From assembly GCF_023554105.1 (NCBI RefSeq), contig NZ_JAMJWE010000001.1:186001-250000 (forward strand): a stretch of 64,000 bases of DNA, read 5' to 3'. The notes beneath the pieces are model-generated. The model saw only the letters and a program-made list of their open reading frames with translations, was not told the DNA's origin and searched no databases. Source of the stretch: Brucella sp. 21LCYQ03. GTDB taxonomy: Bacteria; Pseudomonadota; Alphaproteobacteria; Rhizobiales; Rhizobiaceae. This document shows positions 56,954 through 64,000 of this stretch, piece by piece. Both the position numbers and the translations under genes were made by a program. The first letter of the stretch is position 1. The number at the start of each line of letters is the position of its first letter.

Positions 56954-57448
56954 ATGACTAGAAAAACAACCGCTGTTGCGTTGGCGCTTGCAGGGTTGGT
57001 GGCGAGTTCTCTCGCGGCTTCGGCTAAGACAAGCTATATTGGCGAATTCCGGGATTGGGGTGTTTATCAGAACACGCAATTGCCTGGAAACAAATGCTAC
57101 GCGCTGACTGTGCCGTCGAGCTTCCTTCCGGCAAGTGTCCAGCATGGCGATAATTTTATCATGATTTCTAAGAATGCCGCGAGTTACAGTCCTCAACTGG
57201 TTATGGGGTATAATCTCAAGCCCGACAGCACAGTGAAGGTAATGATCGATGGCACACAGTTCCCGTTTTTTAGCGAAGGAAACAGGGCTTGGGCGCAGAA
57301 TGTTGGCGATGAGGCGCGCATAGTCAGCGCCATGCGTTCAGGACGCAGTATCAATGTACAAGCAACTTCAGCGCGTGGCACGCAGACCCGCTACACATTC
57401 TCACTGATGGGATTGTCCGCTTCGCTTCAGCGCGTTGATCGCTGCTAA
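56954..57448 (+). CDS. IalB-family exported protein
   Basis: A 164-residue exported protein of the invasion-associated locus B family (Bartonella IalB), widespread in Rhizobiales. Signal peptide MTRKTTAVALALAGLVASSL ending AASA; then TSYIGEFRDWGVYQNTQLPG, a Cys in KCYALTVP, MVIDGT-type strand (KVMIDGTQFPFF) and the terminal Cys in RVDRC. GGAGG nine bases before the ATG is a strong ribosome site. A role in invasion is only shown for Bartonella. Confidence 0.85.
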   Translation: MTRKTTAVALALAGLVASSLAASAKTSYIGEFRDWGVYQNTQLPGNKCYALTVPSSFLPASVQHGDNFIMISKNAASYSPQLVMGYNLKPDSTVKVMIDGTQFPFFSEGNRAWAQNVGDEARIVSAMRSGRSINVQATSARGTQTRYTFSLMGLSASLQRVDRC

Positions 57449-57459
57449 GCGAAGTAAAA

Positions 57460-57489
57460 AATAAAGCCCTGCCAAGGCAGGGCTTTATT
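57460..57489. terminator. Bidirectional terminator ialB / csbD
   Basis: AATAAAGCCCTGCC-aa-GGCAGGGCTTTATT, a perfect 30-base palindrome between convergent genes. Confidence 0.9.
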
Positions 57490-57509
57490 ATAAGATGATA
57501 GCGCGGCTT

Positions 57510-57719
57510 CTAAGAAAGCCATTGCTGGTGCTTGTACCAGTCATCGATATCAGACTTCGCACGGTCTTTAGCTAGGCCGTAGCGCTCCTGAATCTTACCT
57601 TCCAACTGCTCACGGCGACCATTTATCTGGTCCAGATCATCATCAGTAAGTTTGCCCCACTGTTCCTTGACCTTACCTTTAGCCTGCTTCCAGTTGCCTT
57701 CTACGCGATTCCAGTCCAT
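57510..57719 (-). CDS. CsbD-family stress protein
   Basis: A 69-residue helical, hydrophilic protein of the CsbD family, a general-stress group of unknown mechanism. MDWNRVEGNWKQAKGKVKEQ and WGKLTDDDLDQINGRREQLE match the family; the end is YKHQQWLS. AACGGAGGAAA precedes the start. Alone in its unit, between ialB (convergent) and choloylglycine hydrolase. Confidence 0.92.
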   Translation of the reverse strand: MDWNRVEGNWKQAKGKVKEQWGKLTDDDLDQINGRREQLEGKIQERYGLAKDRAKSDIDDWYKHQQWLS

Positions 57720-57821
57720 TGGATTTCCTCCGTTCTAGTTTGTTGTACTAAGACAATGCTTCAGCAGGCGATTGGTTCAGATTTTTCTCCGCGAGCAAAT
57801 GACAGTGACAAATGATGTCGA

Positions 57822-58889
57822 TCAAATTCCCAGGAATTTGAAAGGCTTAGCTTCCTTGAATTCGTTGTTCACAACACCTGAAAAAATATTTTTCTGATCT
57901 GGCCCGAGATCAAGCTTCTGAACTTTGCCCTTGTCGGCTGAGAAATCAATGGTCTTAAGGTCTACCCAAAAGACGTTTGGCGTGAGTGCGGATTCAAAGA
58001 AATAGAGCTTTTCCTTTTGGTCAGACACGGTGCGCCAGCGGGTCGAAGAAATGTTCGGCTCTTCTGGAGTTGTGATGCCAAATGGAACCGAGGCGTTACG
58101 GATGACGCCGAACACGCTGGCGATGGATTCAAGCGGGTCTTCAGCTTTTGGAATGGCATTGATGTAGAACGCGGCGCGCGTGAAACGGTCTGATGCGCGG
58201 TTTGTGCCCGGGAGCATCACGGTTCCACCGATCTGTTCCCAGTAGGAATGCAGCGCAAGCTGCTGTTCAAAGGTCGGGGAGTTGGTCATCACCTGATATG
58301 TTGGGCTGTGATGGATAACCTGCTTACCATCAATATATTCAAAAATTGCACTATCGCCGCTGGCATCAGAAATCGAAAGGTGCAGCGTAGCAAGGCGGCT
58401 TTCGCCCGGCACTGCATTCGTTACGATTGTAAATGGATTTTTGCTAAGCTCTTGTACGGCTTCATCGACGGTCGCAAAATTATCAAGCACATATTGTGCC
58501 CATGCTGCGATTGACAGGCCGGGGCCAGTGCCATCGAATTTTGGATACTCAGATTCGACCAGCCAAAGAACATTTGCAACCAGCCCGGCTTCGTTCATGC
58601 CGTCTGTTGTCGAGATGTCATAGCCGGAAGCGATGACACTGCCATATTTCGAAGTCCACTTGATAGAATCTGGTCCGGTTTCGCCCGTGCGTTCCATGCC
58701 GCGTGGGAAAATCCAAAGATTTGTCCCAACGTCAACCTTCCAGTCCATTGAGCGAGCAGTAATTACGTGATCATTCGCGCCGAGGTAAACCACACGTGTA
58801 CAGGCCTCGACAACGGGTGCTGCAAACATACTGACAGCGACGAGTGCACTGGTGCACGCTGCGGCGAAGGATTTCTTGAGAATAGTCAT
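57822..58889 (-). CDS. cgh: Secreted choloylglycine hydrolase (bile salt hydrolase type)
   Basis: A 355-residue Ntn hydrolase of the choloylglycine hydrolase/penicillin V acylase family. It has a signal peptide, MTILKKSFAAACTSALVAVS then FAAPVVEA, so that Cys 30 of CTRVVYLGAND becomes the catalytic N-terminal nucleophile after cleavage. Other family residues are visible: the Asp in SMDWKVD, Asn in VTNAVPGESR and Arg in FTRAAFY. Brucella cgh hydrolyses conjugated bile salts and contributes to oral infection; a periplasmic location fits here too. It lies on the minus strand, with an opposing shadow frame rejected. Confidence 0.9.
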   Translation of the reverse strand: MTILKKSFAAACTSALVAVSMFAAPVVEACTRVVYLGANDHVITARSMDWKVDVGTNLWIFPRGMERTGETGPDSIKWTSKYGSVIASGYDISTTDGMNEAGLVANVLWLVESEYPKFDGTGPGLSIAAWAQYVLDNFATVDEAVQELSKNPFTIVTNAVPGESRLATLHLSISDASGDSAIFEYIDGKQVIHHSPTYQVMTNSPTFEQQLALHSYWEQIGGTVMLPGTNRASDRFTRAAFYINAIPKAEDPLESIASVFGVIRNASVPFGITTPEEPNISSTRWRTVSDQKEKLYFFESALTPNVFWVDLKTIDFSADKGKVQKLDLGPDQKNIFSGVVNNEFKEAKPFKFLGI

Positions 58890-58980
58890 ACTTACCCCCT
58901 TGGTGATGTAGTTTACATACTATGCTTTATTGCTCGCGCGTTTGGAAGTCGGTGCAGATATTGGAAGCCATCAACAATAT

Positions 58981-59571
58981 TTATCTTTCCCCGCCATAGC
59001 CCCGGCGTTTCCATTCAGCGAGAGGCATGATGTCGGGCGGGCCGCCGCCGGGTTCAAACCAAGAGTCTACGGCCCATTTCATACCCGCATTGTCTTCCAT
59101 GACGGCGGTCCAATGAGGGTATCGCCCGTCAAAGAAACTGCCGCGCGTCGTTTTGCGTGCGGGTTTATGATATTTCAGCCAGCCGCGAGAATGCAGATAG
59201 CGGATGAATTCATCTGTATTGGTGGATTCATCAACACAATCCATCTGCCCCTTGATACGCGCTTTGCCAAATTGCATACGCGGCTTGTCTCTGACGCCAA
59301 TCGTAACTGTGCTGCGCTCTTCAAGAATTGAAACTGCTTTGCGCAAAGCTTCTCGTTCTGCGGCAGGCGATTTTGAACCGTTCCGCAGCAAGCCCTGAAT
59401 GCGACTTAAGTCGTTCGTGGATAGGATCACTTTGGTTCGATAATAGCAGTCGTAACCGTGACATATGCGGAAGGTTGCAGCATTCGCATGTGGTGTTGCC
59501 ACGAGTAGAAAAGCAGCTGCTACTGTGAAGACAGAGAGGCTGATTGAAGTGCCTAGTTTTACAAGTTTAAT
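58981..59571 (-). CDS. Exported protein of unknown function with unusual start codon
   Basis: I do not recognise the family. The mature part starts ATFRICHGYDCYYRTKVILS and has a Cys pair, VTIGVRDKPRMQFGKA, a conserved CVDESTNTDEFI (Cys, Asp) and a Trp-rich end with GRYPHWTAVMEDN. The only in-frame GTG (59502) would remove the signal peptide; extending the frame to 59571 restores IKLVKLGTSISLSVFTVAAA followed by a cleavage site, but the codon there is ATT (an adjacent ATT is at 59574). Upstream the frame is closed. The true start is therefore ATT, possibly coupled to the gene 9 bases upstream. A start-codon mutation is also possible. Confidence 0.6.
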   Translation of the reverse strand: MKLVKLGTSISLSVFTVAAAFLLVATPHANAATFRICHGYDCYYRTKVILSTNDLSRIQGLLRNGSKSPAAEREALRKAVSILEERSTVTIGVRDKPRMQFGKARIKGQMDCVDESTNTDEFIRYLHSRGWLKYHKPARKTTRGSFFDGRYPHWTAVMEDNAGMKWAVDSWFEPGGGPPDIMPLAEWKRRGYGGER

Positions 59572-59580
59572 AATGACAGA

Positions 59581-60345
59581 TTATCCGAGCTTGTGATTGG
59601 TGAACAGAAGTGAAGGTTCAATACGCTCAATGCCTTGATAGGGATTTGCATGAATTGCTAAAATCCAGAGGCAAAATGATGCGGTGGTTGCATAGATTAT
59701 AAGTGCTTTTATTCCTGCGACAACTCTGTCCGCATGGGTAGCCGCGATGGTTATTGCAGTCAGAATTGTAAGGAACAGAAGCAAATACCATTTATACATA
59801 TCAACGGATGTTGACCCAACGGACAGGCGGGTATTGCGGGCGTCCTGCAATTCATCGAAATCATGTATGATCTGTGAAATAATTGGTGACGGAATATCGG
59901 TCCTTGCAAGGTTGACGATCTCACGACGGATATTTTGCAGTGCCATTTCGACTGGTGCGGCTGGTTCTATGTTGTTATTTTTAAGCCATTCATCTTTCAC
60001 AACAGCTTCGCGATATTGGATGAGTGCACTTCGCAATCCAGGTTCATCCAGAATATCCGGGCTGGAAGTGCCGATAAGTCGTGAAATGGAAGATCTTTCT
60101 TCACTGGTTGCTTGATCCGCCTTGGAGTTTGCGGTCCAGATATCGGCGGCGACAAATCCCAAAGAAAGTGCCCAGGCTGTCGCGATGGTGCCGATAAAAG
60201 CGCCGATTGGAATAGAAAGAATATCATGGCTTGCATGTTTGAAGAGAATATAGAGCGCCGTCCGGCCGATCACGAAAACGCCTATGCCCAATAAAATAAA
60301 GGCAAAGAAAGAAGCGTAAACCGGGAGCTTAAAAATCAAATCCAT
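59581..60345 (-). CDS. Membrane protein with bestrophin-like (DUF4239-type) features
   Basis: A 254-residue inner-membrane protein. Two helices at the N-terminus (about 8-30 and 45-66) and two near the C-terminus (about 190-208 and 213-232) bracket a soluble segment of 120 residues with LGFVAADIWTANSKADQATS, which is the recurrent start of DUF4239-like proteins. Family membership is likely but not certain. It is followed, 9 bases on, by the exported protein gene with ATT start, so the two probably form an operon and may act together. Confidence 0.7.
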   Translation of the reverse strand: MDLIFKLPVYASFFAFILLGIGVFVIGRTALYILFKHASHDILSIPIGAFIGTIATAWALSLGFVAADIWTANSKADQATSEERSSISRLIGTSSPDILDEPGLRSALIQYREAVVKDEWLKNNNIEPAAPVEMALQNIRREIVNLARTDIPSPIISQIIHDFDELQDARNTRLSVGSTSVDMYKWYLLLFLTILTAITIAATHADRVVAGIKALIIYATTASFCLWILAIHANPYQGIERIEPSLLFTNHKLG

Positions 60346-60503
60346 TTATTCCTCGGTGCATAAAAACACTATAGTGAAGACCATTATTTCACATACATCT
60401 TTTTCGTAAAAAATAGTCCCCATTTTTTGGGGCGTGTTTTAATTGAAGTGAGAAAACTAAATGTTTCAAGTATGAAATTTGGGATACCTATTTCTTGTTT
60501 AAC

Positions 60504-60535
60504 AAAAAAAGCCGCCCATGGTGAGGGGCAGCTTT
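60504..60535 (-). terminator. Terminator of the outer-membrane protein gene
   Basis: Minus strand: AAAGCTGCCC / GGGCGGCTTT around an eight-base loop, one mismatch, then T-run of seven. Confidence 0.75.
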
Positions 60536-60568
60536 CGGGCTAATTTAAATTTTTGATATAATGCTTTT

Positions 60569-61426
60569 TTAAAACTGCATAGACCAGCCGACTACCGGTC
60601 CGTGTTGGGTCACGTCATATTTGAAATTCTCTAGACCATCATTGTCACGATAATCCTGATAAAGTGCGCGATAGCCGACACGCCATATTGTTGGAATATC
60701 GAAGATTCGGGTTCGGTAACCAAGATAAATCTGACCATTTGCACTTAGTTTGGTCCCAGCTCCAAAACCTCCGATGTCAGCTTCTGCGGAAATATTCCAG
60801 CGTTCTCCAATGTCATATAATATTCGTGTGCCGATGAACGGATCTGTCCAGTTTGCTTGTCGGGTTTCACTATACGGGTCGACATTCAATTTTGCTTTGA
60901 TTTGTGTCCAGCGGATGCCTGCTGTTGGCTCTATCGCAAAAACACGCTGTCGACCGTAATAGGTAAGACCATCAAGATCATGTTGATAAATCCTGTAGAA
61001 AACCCCGCCTGCCAAAGTTGTTGAAGTGATGTCGAGGCCTAATTGTCTGCCAAGAACATCCTCATCCTGACTGGTTTTTGTGTACTGCCCGTCAAAGTAT
61101 GCGCCGTAAGTACCGTTCGTAATTTCGATATTGCCCATAAAGCTCATATCAAGATTATTGAGTATGTCCTTAAATGGGACATCAACACTGGTCGACGCGC
61201 CTAGCAGACCCGCATTGCCGGTTAGAGAAGCGCCCCAAACATAAGGGCTAAAAATCACCCGCCAACGCTGTTGGTCTTGAATCTCCGTCTGAACAGGGGC
61301 AGGAGCAATCATGTCAGCTGCCAGGGCAGATGCAGTCGGCGTTAGAAACAGGGCACTCATTACAGCAACATTACGCATAGTTTTACCCGCAAAATTCCTG
61401 CTATTTTTGCTTGAATTCAGCTTCAT
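60569..61426 (-). CDS. Outer-membrane beta-barrel protein
   Basis: A 285-residue outer-membrane protein. Signal peptide at the N-terminus (NVAVMSALFLTPTASALA), then a barrel of alternating strands, e.g. RWRVIFSPYVWGASLTGNAG, EPTAGIRWTQIKAKL, GTRILYDIGERWNISAEADI and QIYLGYRTRIFDIPTIWRVG, ending in the terminal Phe in GWSMQF that signals BamA recognition. Length suits a barrel of about 8-12 strands. Substrate or role unknown. ATG at 61426, with a GTG one codon upstream; GGGGATTGATCC is a weak ribosome site. Confidence 0.82.
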   Translation of the reverse strand: MKLNSSKNSRNFAGKTMRNVAVMSALFLTPTASALAADMIAPAPVQTEIQDQQRWRVIFSPYVWGASLTGNAGLLGASTSVDVPFKDILNNLDMSFMGNIEITNGTYGAYFDGQYTKTSQDEDVLGRQLGLDITSTTLAGGVFYRIYQHDLDGLTYYGRQRVFAIEPTAGIRWTQIKAKLNVDPYSETRQANWTDPFIGTRILYDIGERWNISAEADIGGFGAGTKLSANGQIYLGYRTRIFDIPTIWRVGYRALYQDYRDNDGLENFKYDVTQHGPVVGWSMQF

Positions 61427-61671
61427 CACGGATCAATCCCCTTGGAGCGTAATTTAGAAAAAAATAAAGTATAACCTCAAAAGGTGTAGTTACATCAATA
61501 TGTTAATCATGCCTGAAAATAAACTGAAAAGTTGGAATATTGGGCAGTTTTACCCAATTGGTTTTGTTTAGAGTGAAGAATCTGAGCGTCGGTCATTGCA
61601 ATAGAATAGCATCCTTAATGGCGCTGATCTTTGAAAGCAGGGTGAGCGGACAGATAGCCGCTCCCGCAATA

Positions 61672-61971
61672 TCATGGTACGTCGTCATAAGCGGCGACGC
61701 CGCCTTCATTTTCAAGATTTGCCAGGCGTTTTGCTTCAGAGCGGTTAAATTTCAGCCTCACACCAAGTCCGCCGCCATTCTCCCATATAAATTGCGCTCC
61801 AACCTTCTCAAGCGTATCCTGTAAAGCCTGTTTCTGCTCTTCTGAAGGCGTGCCGATCTTACGCTCAAAATGCTCTATTACCTCAGCTTCAATACCCGAT
61901 AGTTGAGCAAGTCGATCACGGGAGAATTCAACAAGTGCACGGGCTGCACGGCATTGCGGTCCTGAAATCAT
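61672..61971 (-). CDS. XRE-family transcriptional regulator
   Basis: A 99-residue helix-turn-helix protein. The HTH spans about 5-60: CRAARALVEFSRDRLAQLSG then AEVIEHFERKIGTPSEEQ; a C-terminal part has the recurrent GAQFIWENGGGLGVRLK of small rhizobial XRE regulators. Such proteins are usually alone and autoregulated. The preceding 242 bases (61430-61671) are AT-rich and gene-free. Confidence 0.85.
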   Translation of the reverse strand: MISGPQCRAARALVEFSRDRLAQLSGIEAEVIEHFERKIGTPSEEQKQALQDTLEKVGAQFIWENGGGLGVRLKFNRSEAKRLANLENEGGVAAYDDVP

Positions 61972-62250
61972 AATTATCTCCGTTTCGGTGTTCGATGATA
62001 GGCTTTTTTCTGGATGATAAGTCTATGACAAAATTAAGCAATTGCGACATGGCCTTTTATTCCAGGAGATGGCGAACAGATTAATCACGCAGTCTTGAGT
62101 CTTGAGTTTTTTCGTGAACACAATTCTGCCATTGTTTTTCTTGTTCGCCGCCTTACTGCTCCTTACATAGAATACACAAGGCAGGAATAATCGCATTGTT
62201 AGATCGATAGTTTGGCCTGCCTCACAGACACAATAATCAGACGGTTTGCG

Positions 62251-63318
62251 ATGACCACTTATAAATACTTTATTTGGCCTGCTATTTTCACGGTGATTGG
62301 CCTTCTGGGTGCGCTCTGGCTTGGATATTCCACAACCGGCACGATTGGCGGGATGATCTCCGTTTTCATCATTTGTGCGGTCTTGAGTGTTCTCGAAATC
62401 TCGCTCTCGTTTGATAATGCTATCGTCAATGCGCGCATCCTGCGTGATATGACCCCCGAATGGCAGCATCGATTCCTGACATGGGGCATTATCATTGCCG
62501 TTTTTGGCATGCGGATTATCTTTCCGCTCGCGATTGTTGCGGTAGCTATGTGGACCGATCCGATTTCAGCGCTCAAACTCGCGATCTGGCAGCCGGATGA
62601 ATATGCGCGGGTGATTGCAGAATCCCACACAGGTATCGCGGCTTTCGGCGGCACTTTCCTGCTCATGGTTGGCATGAAATACTTTTTTGATGTCGAAAAA
62701 GACGTGCATTGGGTCAAGGTGATTGAAAGCAGTTTGTCGAAGTTTGCTTCCGTTCAGGGTATTGAGATCGGCGTTGCAATCGCTCTGATCCTGTTTTTCT
62801 CATATCAGCTTGATGCCGAACATTCCCACACATTCCTTGTGGCGGCGCTATTTGGCTTGTTGACCTTCCTCGCTGTTGAAGGCTTGGGCGCAGTGCTCGA
62901 CGCTTCGCAAGAGCAGGTCGATATGGTGCATCGCGGGGGCTTAGGCGCGTTTATCTACCTGGAAGTGCTTGATGCCAGCTTCTCGTTTGATGGCGTGATT
63001 GGTGCCTTTGCGTTGACGACAAATCTCTTTGTTATTGCGATTGGTCTTGGTATCGGTGCATTTTATGTGCGCTCGCTGACCATCATGTTGGTTGAGAAGA
63101 AGACATTGGGCCAATATCGCTATCTGGAACACGGCGCATTCTATGCAATTCTGGTGCTTGCTGTAATCATGTATGTGCAGACGCTTTTCCATATTCCAGA
63201 AGTTATCACGGGCCTGATTGGTGCTGTGTTGATCGGTCTCTCCCTCTATTCATCTATTCGCTATAACAAGCGGAATCCAGACTGGCAGAGTGAAGCCGAT
63301 GAAGCGGCGTTGCATTAG
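62251..63318 (+). CDS. DUF475 membrane protein (TerC-like/YjbE family)
   Basis: A 355-residue inner-membrane protein of the DUF475 family, related to TerC/MeeF-type manganese exporters. About nine helices; the acidic motifs shared with TerC are visible as LEISLSFDNAIVNARIL in the first half and LEVLDASFSFDGVIGAFAL in the second, forming a twofold repeat. This fits divalent-metal (Mn) export during metalloprotein loading; no yybP-ykoY riboswitch could be recognised upstream. Start at 62251 (MTTYKYF) chosen over a TTG 13 codons earlier. Confidence 0.87.
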   Translation: MTTYKYFIWPAIFTVIGLLGALWLGYSTTGTIGGMISVFIICAVLSVLEISLSFDNAIVNARILRDMTPEWQHRFLTWGIIIAVFGMRIIFPLAIVAVAMWTDPISALKLAIWQPDEYARVIAESHTGIAAFGGTFLLMVGMKYFFDVEKDVHWVKVIESSLSKFASVQGIEIGVAIALILFFSYQLDAEHSHTFLVAALFGLLTFLAVEGLGAVLDASQEQVDMVHRGGLGAFIYLEVLDASFSFDGVIGAFALTTNLFVIAIGLGIGAFYVRSLTIMLVEKKTLGQYRYLEHGAFYAILVLAVIMYVQTLFHIPEVITGLIGAVLIGLSLYSSIRYNKRNPDWQSEADEAALH

Positions 63319-63339
63319 CGCGCACTGCTTAATGGTGAG

Positions 63340-63364
63340 AAAGGCGGCTGTAGCCGCCTTTTTT
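63340..63364 (+). terminator. Terminator of the DUF475 gene
   Basis: AAAGGCGGC-tgta-GCCGCCTTTTTT. Confidence 0.9.
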
Positions 63365-63488
63365 GTTGACCGAATCACAAGAGTTGGCAAGCGTTGACTT
63401 GCTCGCGACAAGGCCCGTCGGAGCGTATCTTCATATGCCGTCAGTCAGGAATGACTGCGGCTGCGACTTTTTTGGAGAGGGGTTTTCC

Positions 63489-63989
63489 ATGGTCGTTACT
63501 CGTTTGAGCAAAACCGCATTTGTTGCGGCAATTGCCTTCTTTGCAACACTTGTCGCCTTCGGTAACATCACCGATTACGGCAGCAATTTCGCTTTCGTTC
63601 AGCATGTGCTTCTGATGGACACGATTTTCCCAGATGCCACGATCAAATATCGCGCTATTGAGAGCAATACTCTGCACAATGCCGGCTACATTTTGATCAT
63701 TGCTGCTGAAACACTGACAGCCATTCTCTGCTGGATCGGTGCTTTTGCGATGCTTGGCCGTTTGGGTGGCGATGCAAAGAGCTTCAATCACTCCAAGAAG
63801 TGGGGCATTGCTGGTCTTTCGGTCGGCTTTCTTGTCTGGCAGGTTGGCTTCATGTCGATTGGTGGTGAATGGTTCGGCATGTGGATGTCGTCTACATGGA
63901 ACGGAATTGAATCGGCATTCCGCTTCTTCATCACGATCATTGCCGTGCTGATTTATGTCGTTCTGCCGGATGGCGAAATCGAGAAATAA
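63489..63989 (+). CDS. DUF2165 small integral membrane protein
   Basis: A 166-residue protein with four predicted helices, matching the DUF2165 family by length and by the blocks FATLVAFGNITDYGSNFAFV, FVQHVLLMDTIFPDA and SIGGEWFGMWMSSTWNGIES. Function unknown. The start at 63489 has GGAGAGGGG upstream. The frame is open back to 63363, but that part overlaps the terminator of the upstream gene and is rejected. Confidence 0.88.
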   Translation: MVVTRLSKTAFVAAIAFFATLVAFGNITDYGSNFAFVQHVLLMDTIFPDATIKYRAIESNTLHNAGYILIIAAETLTAILCWIGAFAMLGRLGGDAKSFNHSKKWGIAGLSVGFLVWQVGFMSIGGEWFGMWMSSTWNGIESAFRFFITIIAVLIYVVLPDGEIEK

Positions 63990-64000
63990 TCAGATGAAAT

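Noticed and set aside
61972-62250. yybP-ykoY manganese riboswitch ahead of the TerC-like DUF475 gene
   Set aside because: I searched by eye for the conserved internal-loop motifs and did not find them; the family link to Mn alone is not enough.

Overview
This 64 kb window is a piece of a main chromosome from an alphaproteobacterium of the Brucella/Ochrobactrum group (Rhizobiales). The assignment rests on recognisable gene content and order: a Bp26/Omp28 protein next to a long palindromic repeat, a secreted choloylglycine hydrolase, the string greA - wadC/lpsB glycosyltransferase - lrp - trkH - trxB - vtlR/lsrB - AbcR small RNA - aspartate aminotransferase, dnaG-rpoD, BA14K and IalB family proteins, and a UvrB with a long N-terminal extension. 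As far as I can judge from memory, the Bp26 protein is clearly related to, but not identical with, that of classical Brucella, which favours an Ochrobactrum-type (Brucella sensu lato) genome. Almost everything looks like stable core genome: no transposase, integrase, phage gene, toxin-antitoxin pair or CRISPR array was seen.

Layout. 1-10 kb: the end of rplY (L25), a HerA/DUF87-type ATPase with a chromate transporter, prs, a lipoprotein, and the minus-strand run lgt-midA-pgeF-M24-like hydrolase. 10-19 kb: ubiK, YbjN protein, CsaA-like tRNA-binding protein, crcB, an EnvZ/OmpR-type two-component pair, a MarR regulator with a palindromic site upstream, a branched-chain aminotransferase, a metallo-beta-lactamase-fold hydrolase, BA14K and a cold-shock protein with a structured leader. 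19-28 kb: lytic transglycosylase, a Kazal-repeat lipoprotein, uvrB, SH3b protein, thioesterase, extensin-like protein, two small-molecule transporters and a DUF1176 protein. 28-36 kb: the envelope/redox/regulator cluster listed above. 36-46 kb: glutathione transferase, a second cold-shock protein, an ABC transporter with degenerate ATPase motifs, and carB and carA separated by an oppositely oriented zinc metallopeptidase gene. 46-54 kb: YqeY, VOC protein, Na/phosphate cotransporter, dnaG, rpoD, HlyU. 54-64 kb: small proteins, a Bru-RS-like double hairpin, bp26, a CAT-anticodon tRNA, ialB, csbD, choloylglycine hydrolase, a secreted protein with no usual start codon coupled to a membrane protein, an outer-membrane barrel, an XRE regulator, and two integral membrane proteins.

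How it works together. Envelope biogenesis and stress (lgt, pgeF, transglycosylase, wadC, extensin-like, BP26, porin-like barrel, choloylglycine hydrolase), nucleotide and macromolecule synthesis (prs, carAB, dnaG, rpoD, greA, uvrB) and sRNA-based control of transport (VtlR-AbcR) dominate. The most striking non-coding signals are a perfect T-N11-A palindrome ahead of the AbcR sRNA, the 179 bp double-hairpin element beside bp26, a mosaic palindromic repeat ahead of hlyU, a short direct repeat present at three convergent or flanking sites, and many bidirectional terminators between convergent genes.

All calls come from reading the sequence and from remembered family features; no database search was run.
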